Shown here: positions 22,195 through 33,575 of the stretch, piece after piece | How the letters are laid out: the number at the start of each line of letters is the position of its first letter | Position numbering within the stretch: the stretch's first letter is position 1 | Assembly: GCA_030549205.1 (NCBI GenBank) | Contig: JAUKTV010000006.1 | Coordinates: 1,568,501 to 1,632,500 of the forward strand | Origin: Apiosordaria backusii | Lineage: Eukaryota; Ascomycota; Sordariomycetes; Sordariales; Lasiosphaeriaceae | Length of the DNA: 64,000 nt | Reading direction: 5' to 3' | Position numbers and translations under genes: made by a program | The notes under the pieces: model-generated | Database searches by the model: none | What the model was told of the DNA's origin: nothing | The model's input: the letters and a program-made list of their open reading frames with translations, nothing else

Positions 22195-23116
22195 TCCCAC
22201 TTCTCACAGCCCGTGATACATGTCTCACAGCCACCAGACTTTCACAAATCAGTTCCTCAGACCAGGTCTCGGGTGTCCAGGTCGATCGTGTTGGAACCAC
22301 GAATGAGACGCACAGCTTGCCGAGTTTTGTTTCTCAGCACCAAACCCGCTCAACCCCAAAAGAAACTGACCGCCCACGACAGCAAGAGGAGAAGAGCTGC
22401 AGTTGATGGCTGGCTGACTGTGGGCTAGTTGTCGGGGATCTACAGTGCATGATGTGTCTCCATATCAACAAATCACAGCCCTTCTCAAGGGAGACTAGAC
22501 CCCCCTGCTGGCTCCAAGCGGCCAACCTCAGCGCTTGGCTAGCAGCGCCATCCACTGCAGGCTTGGCCAGTCGGGTGAACCGTGAGTGAGACAATTGACT
22601 CTGGGCCAAGAACGGGCTCATGTGGTAACCGCCATGTCCGCCTCGATTTCCTTTTTGTGTTGTCTGTGTCGGTGTCTGTGTCTGTGTCACCGGCTCGCGG
22701 ATTAAGCGTCGTCGGGTGTTATGTCGATCGCTATGTACCACGCACGGTGTCTCCTGCAGCGACGCGCCCACTAGGTAACTAATGAGCACCCCTTCGGTCG
22801 AGCGATCCGTGCCGCTTTCCAGTCAGCTTTGGGATTCGGCATGGCGCAACAGAGGGTTCCTTCGACTTCAGTCAGCCTCTTTAAATGCACATTCGACTTT
22901 TATCCTTAAATTCTCACCAGATGGAACCTTTAGCTGACGAGAAATGATCAACGATGATGCAGTACTCCGCGTGTTCTCGTCTATCCTTTCGGCAGAACGA
23001 TATTCATGTTTGGTCAGGTAGGTAGGTATCTTACAGTCGGTCAAAAGATAACCTCATCAACCCCTTCCAGGTATCCATTCCAACAAAGATTGCCGCTCTA
23101 CTACCTCAGTAGTAGT
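22195..23116. other. Spacer
   Basis: No gene. It contains a TGTGTC/TGTCTG run at 22660-22690 and a CAGGTAGGTAGGTA motif near 23017. Confidence 0.5.
22660..22690. repeat. Short TGTGTC tandem repeat
   Basis: Imperfect hexamer run of TGTGTC and TGTCTG units in the intergenic region upstream of the DUF2235 gene. Confidence 0.6.
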
Positions 23117-24208
23117 CTACGACAGAGGAGGTGTGTCATTAAACTCATCCAACAAGCCAGGCGGAACCCTTACCCCGGCAAATCCAAAATCGTCAATCCA
23201 TCCTCGTATCTCCTTCTCTTCCTCAGCACTAACCTCCACCCTCACCGCGCCGACATTCTCCTCCAAGTACTTGATATTCTTCGTCCCCGGAATAGGAAAA
23301 ATATCCTCCCCCTGCGCCATCAACCACGCCATAGTCAGCTGACCGGGCGTGCACCCCTTCCTTTCGGCCATGACCTTGAACTTTTCTACCAGCGCCAGAT
23401 TCTTGGGGAAGTTCTCCTTGCTGAACCGGGGGAAGAGCCGTCTCAGGTCCCCGGGCTCAAAGTCATCCGGCGACTTGATCTGCCCCGTCATGATCCCCCT
23501 TCCCAGGGGGGAGTACGCAAACACCGCGATTCCCAAGTCCCGGCAGGTCTGAAGCAGGTAGTTGGTCTGGGGGCCTTCAATGTCCAAGGACCAAGGGCTG
23601 TATTCCACTTGGTAAGCGTCGACATGGTCAATCGCAGCAGCCCGGCGAACAGTCTCCGCTGAGGAAGCGGAGATGCCAATGTGCCGGATTTTGCCTTCGG
23701 ATTTCAACTCGACGAGCTCGGCCATGGTGTACTCGATGGGGGTCTTGCCATCAACGCGGTGGATGTAATAAAGATCGATATAGGATGTCCCAAGGCGCTG
23801 GAGGCTCTTTTCGCACTGCTGGCGGCAGTACGAAGGGGAACTATCAATGGTGAGACCCGTGGCGCCGTAGCGCAGGCCGAATTTGGTGGCCAGGAAGATG
23901 TCAGCTCGACGTTCGGGGTGAAGGGCGAACCATTTCCCCAGGAGGTCTTCGCTGTCGGCGTACATGTCTGCCGAGTCCCAGTTGGTGTAGCCCAGTTCCC
24001 AGGCTCGGTCAAGGACCTTGAGGCGCTCTTCATCGGATCTATGGATGGTGTGAGTATGCCGCTTGAGCAATAATTAATTCTGGTAACAGGAGACTCACCC
24101 GACGGGGCCATATGCAGTGCTTAACCCCATCAACCCGAAGCCGATTGCTGGGATTTCGGGTCCATTTCTACCCAGCTTTCGAGTGGGAAGTTTTGCTGGA
24201 GGTGCCAT
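23117..24208 (-). CDS. Aldo/keto reductase
   Basis: 343 residues, complement(join(23117..24038,24099..24208)), one 60-base intron splitting a Gly codon. The N-terminus MAPPAKLPTRKLGRNGPEIP leads to GFGLMGLS. The catalytic tetrad is visible as Asp in NWDSADMY, the Tyr of that motif, Lys in FLATKFG and His in YYIHRVD. IPIPGTKNIKYLEEN near the C-terminus binds the NADP phosphate. It resembles the AKR13/YakC-type reductases common in fungi. It reduces aldehydes or ketones with NADPH in the cytosol; the substrate cannot be told. Confidence 0.93.
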
Positions 24209-24710
24209 TGGATAGTGGTGTCACAGTTGATAAGTGCGAAGCTTAAGGATAAGTGGACGATGATGAGGTTTAATCTAAGACAGTAGGAAAATATACGGGT
24301 CAATTATCGTGTCATCGTCGACGATTTGTAGTACTTATACATTCACAACAGCTGAGAACACAATGATCTCGATTTCCCCGCATTGTTTGGGTGATCATGC
24401 CAAGTGCCACCGGGTGGTAGCGGTCCCGGCGGCCAAATTAACCTGCTGTCGGCTCCCAATACCCGGTTTCAGGAACCTGTCTGGCAGCCTATCTACAAGG
24501 TGAAAAGCGGTATCTGGTAACAAAAGGCTGAAAGGGGGCTGAAAAGGGGTAGCGGCCAGGGAAAGAAAGGGTTAGGGTACATCACAAGCACATAGGCAAA
24601 TTATGCAACATTTTTTAGAAAGAAAGAAAGATTTGTGTTATTGTGGAAAAAGACACTTACTAGAAACTCTTCGTGTAGGTAAAGAAAAGAGTGCGCTATC
24701 TACCTATTGC
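24209..24710. other. Spacer
   Basis: Promoter of the aldo/keto reductase and 3' flank of the next gene. A short GAAAGAAAGAAAG run lies near 24617. No gene seen. Confidence 0.5.
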
Positions 24711-25994
24711 TCACATGTCGTCAAAGACTGAATCGGCATCGGAGTCTGAATCCGAATCATATTCATAATCAGCATCAGACTCGTAATCAGTGACGTAGGA
24801 CTCAGGAAGCTCTGTCATGTTATCACCAAAGACCCGGGCAAGAGACCATCTGAATAAGTCAAAGTACTCAGTGATGATTGCCTCAGGACCCTTCTCGGCG
24901 TTGGTTTGAGCCTCGCTGTCTCTCTTCCTGCTGTTTTGCCCCTGACGCCATGGTTGGCAGATGTCACGCACCAAGAACCGAAGGTCAGAGTCCACCCAAC
25001 CATTTTCCTTGGAAAAATTCATCAGCTTTTCCCGGAGGTTGGTCGACCAGTTGTCTCTATCAACGGATTGCTGATAGGCCGTTTTCATGCCAACCTTGGC
25101 AAAATCCTCAAAGGGGATATTGCTTCCATTGCCTGCCAGGATGTTTTGAAGGCCCCGGTTGTCAGCGTGTGCGAAGGTGGCCCAGAAAAAGGTCCCCACG
25201 TTTCTCTGGTCTTCCAAGTCGTCAGGAAGTGAGGCTTGAAAGGGGTCATTTGCCGGCGAGCCCAATCCAAGGGGAGCATAGCAAGGAAAGCATTGGGTGT
25301 GGTATGAGCTATGCATATCACGGAAATCCTGATTGGTGGTTAGCTCCGGATTCTGTTCAAACTTGGCCAGAATCTCCTCTTGTCGGAGATTCATGAGTCT
25401 TCGGTGGTTAAGGAGCCAGGTTGGGACGTCTCGCCCATTCACAGCGTCATAGTTGGTGTAGGCACCGGCCAAGACCAGCCAAAGTTTGAGTTGGTCCATT
25501 GACCACTCCTCCGGCTTATCGGATCCGAGAAAACCGATGAGCTTTTCGACCTCGTCTGCCCAGGAGTTCTCTGCCAGACACTGGTAGACATTGAAGGCAT
25601 AGACGACGTCCAAAGGCCGCTCAGGGCCGGAGAATGTGGTGTAGATAACGAGACCGTGGCAGCCACAAAGGTTTTGGTCGATTTCGGTGTTTCTGGAATC
25701 ATCAGTATGACAGTGCCAGCCTAAGCTCACAATGCGAGATGGGTAGGAATCATCCGCTGACAAGACTCCTGAGGCTCTATCGGCGGCAATGTATCGCTGG
25801 AGTGCTGTCCATGCCAAATCCACAAGGCGGTTAGTGCACTTACAGCAACGTCTGCGGTGGATAAGTGGCTCGATGAGAGCAAAATATTTGAAAATCGGAG
25901 TACCAATGATGGGGTCGAAGTCGATGTTGTATTTCTCCATCTTGTCGAGAATAGGGCTGCTGAAGCTAGCAGCAGTTGGGGTAGTTGTCGACAT
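24711..25994 (-). CDS. Unknown Cys/His-rich protein with acidic tail
   Basis: 427 residues, intronless, with a good ATG. I do not recognise the family. Three Cys/His groups lie in the N-terminal third: RRRCCKC (C50, C51, C53), WHCHTDD (H94, C95, H96) and LCGCHG (C110, C112, H113), which could together bind zinc. The middle is Trp/Leu-rich and globular-looking. The C-terminus ends in an Asp/Ser/Glu tract (about 405-427). No signal peptide or membrane segment. A minus-strand TATATAA lies 149 bases upstream. The base composition and frame resemble the neighbours, so it is probably expressed. Confidence 0.75.
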   Translation of the reverse strand: MSTTTPTAASFSSPILDKMEKYNIDFDPIIGTPIFKYFALIEPLIHRRRCCKCTNRLVDLAWTALQRYIAADRASGVLSADDSYPSRIVSLGWHCHTDDSRNTEIDQNLCGCHGLVIYTTFSGPERPLDVVYAFNVYQCLAENSWADEVEKLIGFLGSDKPEEWSMDQLKLWLVLAGAYTNYDAVNGRDVPTWLLNHRRLMNLRQEEILAKFEQNPELTTNQDFRDMHSSYHTQCFPCYAPLGLGSPANDPFQASLPDDLEDQRNVGTFFWATFAHADNRGLQNILAGNGSNIPFEDFAKVGMKTAYQQSVDRDNWSTNLREKLMNFSKENGWVDSDLRFLVRDICQPWRQGQNSRKRDSEAQTNAEKGPEAIITEYFDLFRWSLARVFGDNMTELPESYVTDYESDADYEYDSDSDSDADSVFDDM

Positions 25995-26142
25995 GATGTC
26001 TTGTTGATGTTATAATGCTTTCGTAGCCGGCTACTTACTTTTCTTGTCAAAAGAAAGGTCGATTGGAATGTTAGAGTTACGAGTTGATGTGAGGTGTTGG
26101 ATATTATAGATGGAAGGCTAGAAGCGGTGCCATTCCCGAGGG

Positions 26143-26149
26143 TTATATA
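26143..26149 (-). promoter_or_regulatory. TATA box
   Basis: TATATAA on the minus strand, 149 bases before the ATG at 25994. Confidence 0.45.
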
Positions 26150-26895
26150 CTCGCCCAGCGCACTCGGTTCTTCCCGCAGTGTTCGTGATTCAGTGTACGA
26201 AGTAACAGAACAAGTACTCAATTCCTTTGATGTTAGGACATTAAGTAAGCTGCTGAATAGGAGTGGATAGCTTCGAACCGGGCCGGCACAAAGACGTCTC
26301 AACAATGGGCATTGTTGAATTTCTTACTAAGTTATCTGAAATACCTTAGACTCTACCAGGTATTTTACATGGGAACAAAAGCAAGCATATCCTGGACAAC
26401 GGTATTGTCACATGTGGCAAGAAGCTACCGGTAGGTCCGGTCTTGAGCACACTACCTATGCAGAACATGGACCTTATGTTTGTTGGCCTGGTGATCCCCA
26501 ATTGCTCAGTTCACCCATGTCAGGTAAGTTAGCTGAAAGCTGAGATACTTTCTATGCCATGAACCCAAAGTAAGAGCTAGCCTTGGCCAGGAGAAGGGGG
26601 CTCAAAAGGGGGTTTGACACGTGCCGGTGCAGCCAGGGTGAGGGCTTGATATAGCACATCGGAGACAAAGGGGATAGAGACTGCTACCTACACAACCCAC
26701 CATATCTGTGCCTCTAACCACGGACATTCCGACTGCATTTGTTTACCCTTCGGATCAACTTTAAAACCTTGTGACTATCTTTTAAGGTAGCTGACGGCAT
26801 TTTAAGGCCTCTCGGATATTTCAGGATGTATGTCAGCCAAGCCACAGATGGCATCATATAAAAAATCGTCAATTATTATCGAAAATCTCGTTCTG
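26150..26895. other. Spacer
   Basis: Upstream DNA of the Cys/His-rich gene. No gene or RNA seen. Confidence 0.5.
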
Positions 26896-27194
26896 TTACT
26901 GCAGCCACCGAGATACAGCCTGAACGCTGTCTTCCGCCAACAATAACTCGCCATACCTTCCACAGATGTCGTGTGGGGACACAGTCCTTGAGAGGAAGGC
27001 TTTAAAAAGACGATGAACTGGGTAAAAAGGCCGCCAAGCGTTGTTGTCTGTAGTTTCAGCTGTGTCAGTGGTGGCATGTTTGGGTGAGTGTCGTATCAAG
27101 GGGACTTACGTGGGTATAGAAAGTCAAATAATCCTCCGGATATAATCATAATGAGGAAGGAAATCCAGAAATGTTGAAGGGAATATCCAATCAT
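26896..27194 (-). CDS. Possible small spliced membrane protein
   Basis: Candidate of 82 residues, complement(join(26896..27059,27110..27194)). The intron has a GTAAGT donor and CTGACACAG end, 50 bases. Exon 1 encodes a hydrophobic segment (FWISFLIMIISGGLFDFLY) that could span a membrane; exon 2 encodes a soluble tail containing NNAWRPFYPVHRLFKAFL and ends SRWLQ. The same frame stays open upstream to about 27330, overlapping the end of the ankyrin gene in another frame, so the true 5' end is unclear. It could also be an alternative 3' exon of that gene, or chance. Confidence 0.3.
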
Positions 27195-27304
27195 GCGAGC
27201 AGTGTAAGAGCGTGCTTTGGTGCCTGGTGTGTAGCCGCAGGGCTGCCCAAGGCTTACTTCTGCGATGTGTGGGAGGCCAGTATGGGAAATATATTCCTCG
27301 GATA

Positions 27305-29236
27305 CTAGCCAGCTTGGTTTAACTCGTGTTCAAGCCTCTGTCTCGCAGCCACAAAAAGCTCAAGCGCATGCGTCTTGTGCCTCAGTTCAGCCAGGTGAAG
27401 TAATCCCTTAACGCAGCCCTTCTCGCGGCAAAGTCGGACTATCTCCTCAGCAATCAGATTGTCGCCAACTTCAGGGGATGGACTCCAGAACTGATCACCA
27501 CAGGGATGCCACCCGCCGAAGTTCTTGTCAGCCAGCTTGAGAATGTAGTCAAGACGGCCGGCATAAACCTGCGTATCAGCCTCTAGCAGCAGACGGACGA
27601 TATCCCGCCGGTTGGAACTAGCTGCATACTTGAGCGCCGTATGACCGGCATGGTCTTCGCTGTTGACTTGAGCACCTCGCTGCAAAAGAGAGACGACGGT
27701 GCTGAAAAAGCCCCCCTCAGCGGCAGCCATCAGAGGTGTCATCCCAGTCTCGTTGGCAAGTGTGAGACTCGCGATCAAGCGTGACAACGTAGATGGTGAG
27801 TTGAACAGCTCGTTGATCGTTTGCATGGTAGTGTCATCATCGTAGGATCCACCGTAGGGGATGGGGGGGTACCCGACCCAGGGCGCCAGTGTACTGTGTC
27901 CGCGATGAGCATGACTACGGACTGCGAAGAACAGAACTGACTCTCCTCGATCAGTGAGAGAGTCGAGGTTAGCGCCATGATCCATGAGAAGCCTCACCAG
28001 ATCAGTATTCCGCTGGGAGGCTGCAAGGTGGAGTGCCGTTGTCCCGTCCCGCACCGTGAGGTTGGGGCTCATGCCTTCGCCCAAAAGGGTTCTTGTCAAA
28101 GCGATATCATTGTTGGTGACTGCATCATGAAGCGGGCTGCGGTCCCAAGAGGGCATTTGCGCCTGATTAACAAGCGGCACCGCAAGTCCGAGGCTGTTGG
28201 GAGACCTCTCGGCTGCTTGATGGATTTCCAAGTGTTGCTCGTATGCAAAGGACTGGGCAGTGGTATCGTTGATGGTATCGTGCGCTATCTCTAGATTTGC
28301 AGAAAACGGCGAGACATGTCCTGTTGAGTGGTTAGATTCGTCAAATCGAGACAGATGCCCTTCATCCAGCCCTAAGAGCGGATGTTAACAATAACGCTTC
28401 ACACTTCTTAATAGGCATATCTTGGAGCACTCACAGGCATAAACTTGCTGTGTAGTAGGCCCATTGTATGCCGTAGCTGGGAGATGTTGTTCAGAAACAA
28501 CAGGGGTTGTGTCTGGGACAGGCCAGTCGGTCGGCGATGTGGGCATGTCCCACGATGCGCCCGTGTATTCATACGGCGAAGGTGGGAGTAGTTCGGTGTC
28601 TGGTGAGCCCATGAAACACCCAAGGGATGTCGCATCAGCACCGCTTATCGACGAGCTCAAGTGGAGAGTGTCGTCATGTCGCAAAATAGTCGTCGATTCA
28701 TGATGATCGTCAGGCTCGGGAGTGGAAAACGTGATGCCTCTCAAAGCAGCTGTTTGTATTATTGTCAGTGCTTAAAAAGTGAGTAAAGGAATGTATGGGT
28801 GCGCTGTACCTGGCACATCACCAAAATAGTCTTCGTTATCCAGCACTACTCCATGTCGAGTTGCGAAGCGTCGGATTTTCGAGTCCAACACGGGTTTTCC
28901 GCGCAGATAGAACTGCGTCCGTTTGCCTTGTTTGCGACGATGTTCTCTTATGCGCATCATTGCCAACATCTCGTCCCCGTTGACGTTTTTAAACATCCCC
29001 CAGGCCTTGATTCGTTTCTTGTACATTTTCGTGCTGGGCTTACATTAGAATTCTGAACAGATCCCGCAGCTGGGGAAATAAGGGGGGAAGAGGTTAGATT
29101 ACGTCGCGTCTACGTTGAAGTCCCGCTTCATGATCTCTATGACCTCAGCAAGCGGCTTGTCCTGGACCAGATACAAGTCCTCGAAGATGCCGCGATGGGC
29201 TTCCCAGTCAACTCGACGATTACCAAGAGGAGGCAT
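27305..29236 (-). CDS. Clr5-domain ankyrin-repeat protein
   Basis: 579 residues in four exons, complement(join(27305..28371,28435..28749,28810..29033,29103..29236)), introns 63, 60 and 69 bases. The N-terminal Clr5 domain (about 8-65) reads W11EAH...FEDLYLVQDKPLAEV...ATTKMYKKRIKAWGMFKN; the intron restores TTKMYKKR exactly. A Ser/Thr/Pro-rich linker follows. Ankyrin repeats occupy about 303-375 (SPLHDAVTNND, TALHLAASQRN) and 434-490 (TPLMAAAEGG, TALKYAASSNR). Clr5 was named after a fission-yeast silencing factor and is probably DNA-binding; the ankyrin part binds proteins. The role is likely regulatory (inference). A TATATAAA box lies 113 bases upstream. Confidence 0.88.
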
Positions 29237-29348
29237 GTCGCCTGAGGTATTGGCGGTAGCAACGGTATGACAACAGAGAGTATGTAACAGATAAAGGCAT
29301 AGTGATGTGGACCGTGAGGTGTGATGGGCTTGTGGGACGGCAAAGCGC

Positions 29349-29356
29349 TTTATATA
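29349..29356 (-). promoter_or_regulatory. TATA box of the Clr5-ankyrin gene
   Basis: TATATAAA on the minus strand, 113 bases before the ATG at 29236. Confidence 0.55.
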
Positions 29357-31425
29357 GAGCCTATTTTCGGGTTTGCTATCCGGGTATCAACTCGGAGCAC
29401 GCCAGTGCCCTCTCAGGTGTCGCTGCCCACAAACCATGTGGACTCGCACAAGCTGGGGGACTTGCAGGCAAAGCATAGAAAGCGTGATGTATCATGGGCT
29501 GAGTCTTGTGTGAAGTGCACCGCAGCAAGCCAATCGGGGAAGACGGGATTAGACACTGTGAACGTGGTGGGATACCGAGGTGGGATACTGAGGTGCCCGG
29601 TTCAGGCAAAGCCGTAGAATAACGACAGCAAAACGGCAGGAACCCAAAGTCACAGGGTAAGTAATCGGTGCAAGCAGTGGCTCCGGGACCTTTGCTGTGT
29701 AACCAAGACTTGGAGGAGGCGCCGGGGAACTAAACATCAAGATCCGGAACATACAGGCACTTCACCGCCACGAGGAGATTCACCCCCAGACTGATGGAAG
29801 GACAGAACACATCTGGCGTGTTACGCCAATGCGGGGAGGGAATGGGTAACTTCCCCGGTCCCGTGAAGAGGGGGTGGGACGGTCCTGGTGAGCGCCACGG
29901 CGTGCTTCAGCCATCTGATAACGAGAATGACGAGGCAACAGACAGCGTGGATAAAGACCGACAGCTAAACGAAGGATTGGTTGCCTCTCGTCCGACAATA
30001 ACTCGTGTCGAGGACCATCTGTCTTGAATGGACCAAGAGATCAAAGGAAGGATCAATCGTCAATCTTATCTCGAAGCCATGTTCTCTCGACCAGAAAGCC
30101 GGTAGAGATAATCCTTGCGCGTCCCGACAACCTGGGTGCCCTAGGGAGGTAGATCGTGGTTGGCAGAGGAGGGGCATCTGCAGGTCAATGAGGAAGTCGT
30201 CCGGTTGGTTGCTCTGTCCTCGGCCACTCTGCGGCAAAAGAACAAACCATATCGGATGCGGGCCGCCATCTACCTGGATAGAGTCGAGAATGACGCACTC
30301 TGGCGGCTCAGCCTGCTGCTTCTTCCCCAGGCTCCCCGGGATTTGTGATAGATTGGGTATACGTCAGCACAAAGGTTCCTTTCGTGCAGGCGGAGAGCAA
30401 GGTTGAATGAAGTCGAGGCTGATGCAGCCTTGGGTGAATCTGGACTAGCGGGAGGGAGGATCAGCACCGGAAAGTGAACCCCAGGACAACTCATCAGCCG
30501 GGCTAGACATAAAAACCACGCATCTGGCTTGAAATGCTGAGTGAGAAGCAAATGAGCTTCAGCCACTGGACAGTCGTCGGAAGACGCTTAGCATCGGAAT
30601 TGCTTCGATGGAAAAAAAAACGCAGATTTGAGACATTCTGACAGCCTGGCTTGCGTCAAGTAGACCCGGAAGCTGTCCCGGAACCGATGGTAAAATCGGT
30701 GTGCCGTGGTTGTGTCGGGGTTGTTGGTGCGTCATGGTTAATGATGGAGGTCAGCATGGCGAGAGACGTTTTCCCCGGGCAATTTGAGACGTCCGCGAGC
30801 AAGAGTTGGATGGCATCTGCCGTACATTCTGGGCGTTGGTCAATCGGATGGAAAGGCGGCGCAGAAGAGATGCATACGGCCGATGTGCGGTCTTTTGATG
30901 TGGAAGTATGGCCGGTGTACCTAGGTTCGAGAGGTGTCGTTCAGCAGAGAGTTAAGGTGGGGCAGCTTTGAGCGAGTGATTGCCCCACCATGACCCTGAT
31001 GGTCGAGCGCCCAGACCAAGCGCGCGCCGTTGAAGTTCGATACTGCGTCCATCTCCCATTTCCACCCTCCAACTGCCGGTCAAGGTCCCTCGACAGCCAC
31101 TGCAGCGCTCCCTTGCCGATTGCAACGACATCTTCTTGCCCGTCCCCATCGTCCAGTTTGGTCTATACTTCGCTGTCCACCAGGCAGCAGCACAAGGCAC
31201 CTAGGGACTCTGCGCCTGCAGCGCAGCCACCACGACATCACACCATCCACCGTCTGCGCAACGTGGAAGCGCGCGCCGTTACAAGTCCACAGCCACGACT
31301 TGCCCAATCTTTCCTCCCGTGCGCCTACAAACCTACCACACCTACTCTGCCGTCATACTTCCCACCCAGCCGGAACTGCACTTTTTTCTCCCCGGAAGCG
31401 CAACCGCTTCTCTGCCCCCCCAAAA
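29357..31425. other. Divergent spacer and leader
   Basis: About 2 kb between the Clr5-ankyrin gene and the DUF4604 gene, read outward in both directions. Open frames (for example 30005-30406) show no motifs. A TACCTAGGTT motif lies near 30918. From about 31040 the DNA is a C- and CA-rich leader for the gene at 31426. Confidence 0.45.
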
Positions 31426-31989
31426 ATGCCCCCGAAAATTACAGCCAAAAACCTGCAGTACAACACCACCCTCCCTCCTTTTCTCGCCCGCCTTCGAGGC
31501 GAAGCGACCTCTTCCTCCGAGTTCGACGGTAGCAGCAGTGGCGGTCCAGACCCCATCCTCGCGGCCCGAAGGCGACCAACCAAGAAGCGGTCCTCCAGCG
31601 CCGAGGCAGAAGATGCCCCAACAGTGGTAGATGAGCATGGCAACACAGTGCAGGATGTCACCGTTGGGTTGGATGGGAGTGTCAAGACGACTGCACCCAC
31701 GCCGGAAAATCCGCAAGGAAAGGGTGATGGTGACGCGGGCAGCAAACCGGCTGGGGAGGATCAAAAGCAAGCAACAGCCAGCATTGGCGTTGCTGGCAAG
31801 AAGAGAAAAGTAGGCAAAGTCATTGGTGCGGATGCTGATGAGGAGGAGGAGGATCAGAAAAAGGGTGCTGCTGCTCCCACGCAGAACAGTAAGGCCGAGG
31901 ACAAACATGGGCCAACACCCGCACCAAAAGCCCAGCCCAAGAAGAAGGCAAAGAAGATCAAGCTTAGTTTCGGTGACGACGAGGGCTGA
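31426..31989 (+). CDS. DUF4604-type nuclear protein
   Basis: 187 residues from the ATG at 31426; the frame extends upstream to 31030 but that part is leader. It starts MPPKITAKNLQYNTTLPPFLARLRGE and ends KKKAKKIKLSFGDDEG, the two conserved ends of the DUF4604 family. Between them are a Lys/Arg nuclear-signal-like patch (ARRRPTKKR), an acidic run (DADEEEEDQKK) and an Ala/Pro/Lys-rich linker, so the protein is mostly disordered. Homologues are small eukaryotic proteins of unknown function; a nuclear location is inferred from the basic tail. Confidence 0.85.
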   Translation: MPPKITAKNLQYNTTLPPFLARLRGEATSSSEFDGSSSGGPDPILAARRRPTKKRSSSAEAEDAPTVVDEHGNTVQDVTVGLDGSVKTTAPTPENPQGKGDGDAGSKPAGEDQKQATASIGVAGKKRKVGKVIGADADEEEEDQKKGAAAPTQNSKAEDKHGPTPAPKAQPKKKAKKIKLSFGDDEG

Positions 31990-32477
31990 AACATGCCAGG
32001 CTTGCGGAAAAACTCACATAACCCTTCGGCCGAGCGCAAGTCTGACAGCGTCGATGCTTTATACTGTGTAGCATGCACGCTTGAAATACGCCCGCCGAAG
32101 GACCCTGGAAGGCTGCAGTCTTTGGATGGCACGGGAACCAGCCCTTCCCCGGAACATCAGGTCTCAAGTCAAGGACCCCCGGACATGCCGTCCACACACT
32201 CGTAGCGACTGACCATCGTAGGAGGAGATCACCACAAGGCAGACCCAGCGTTGCAGAGACATGGAAAAGAATCTATACAACCTGTCTGCCTGTCGCGGAT
32301 ATACTACAAATCCCTAGGCCTTCTAGTCACCCCGCACTCGCCTGGCGCGCAAACGGGTTATGCATTTCGTCATGTGTGATCCTGGAAAGTCCTAGGCTCC
32401 CTCCTCCCTATTCTCGTCTATCAACAATAGCTTTCCCTTGCCAAACAACCCTTCCCACGGCTTGTCGACGTCATCAT
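31990..32477. other. Spacer between convergent genes
   Basis: 3' flanks of the DUF4604 gene and of the cytochrome oxidase gene. No gene seen. Confidence 0.5.
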
Positions 32478-33575
32478 TTACCAGTACTCGGGCTTGACGT
32501 AGTCGGCCATAGTCTTGGGCTCCTGCCAGCCGTGGCCATGACCGTGATCGTGGTGGGCGTCCTCCTGGGGCCCGACGTACTCCATCTTGTAGACGCTGCC
32601 GCACTCGGGGCACCGCTCAATGGGGCGCTCGCGGGACATCTGTGTAGTACCATGTCAGTCTTATAGTTTTTTTAACCCATGAGTACCAGAAAGAGGGAAA
32701 CCTACGCCGAGCCAGATAACGTTGTGGGAGTCAGCAGGGACACCGGTGCAACCGGCGAACTGCTCCTCACCGGCGGAGCGGACGAGCACGGGGTTGGCGA
32801 GTGTTCCGAGGCGGGAGGCATCCAGAGGGCGCATGTCGAAAACGTCAATGCTCTCCATCTTGCCGAGGATTTCGAGACGCTCGAGACCAGTAGACTGCTC
32901 AAGATCGGTGGGGACGGTACCGGGGGCGGCACCGGGGCCGACAAGGTCTTCCATGGTCCTGATCTCTGTGGTGCATTTCTGTGTCAGCCTTGCTGCTCTT
33001 CCCGTCCTTTCCACTGCCCCGCTACTACCCATATATGTCATAGCTCCTTTCACCCATGTGAAGCTCTCTCACTGAGCGAGGTTCAATTGAGTTGCGTTTG
33101 AAGATTGAGAATCACTGACGTCAGGGGTAGATATGAGCCCAAATGACGCAAATCCTGTCCCTCCTCTATTTTTTTGCAGAGTGTTTTGGGAGGGGCTGAC
33201 CTACCTTTGATGCTCTTGATCTTGGGGGGCACAGGAACGGCGTCGTCACCTGCAATAAAAGTCCCGAATCAGTCCCCGTCTATTATTCCTGTCTGCATGT
33301 AATCCTCGTCGGCTCGAAATCCCGTCAAATTATTGCCATGGTGGTGGTGTTCGTCGGCAGCTTCTCCTCCAACCCGGCCAAAGCTCGTCCATGATGTGTG
33401 TGGTGTGCAAATGCGCGAGATTTCCACCAAAGCTCGGCCCGGGTTTTTTCGGTATTTCGGATAGAGAGGACTGGACAAAAGACTTACGGCGCACGGCGGT
33501 GGTGGCCAGGGAGCGGCGGACAGCCGGGGCGACGGCAGCCCGGCGGATCGCGAGGGCGGAGCGCTGCAGGAGCAT
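32478..33575 (-). CDS. COX4: Cytochrome c oxidase subunit 4 (mammalian Vb type), mitochondrial
   Basis: 184 residues in four exons, complement(join(32478..32639,32706..32965,33205..33249,33488..33575)), introns 66, 239 and 238 bases. The Arg/Ala-rich N-terminus (MLLQRSALAIRRAAVAPAVRRSL) is a mitochondrial presequence. The zinc site is complete: Cys117 and His125 in CTGVPADSH, Cys141 and Cys144 in CPECGS, with the same spacing as known for yeast Cox4. A His-rich stretch (HHDHGHGHG) and the end DYVKPEYW follow. It is a nuclear-coded subunit of complex IV in the inner membrane. The 45-base second exon is easily missed by gene finders. Confidence 0.95.

Noticed and set aside
26255..26300. GGTTCGAA-like T-loop on the minus strand
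   Set aside because: The T-stem does not pair and no D-arm or acceptor stem is present.
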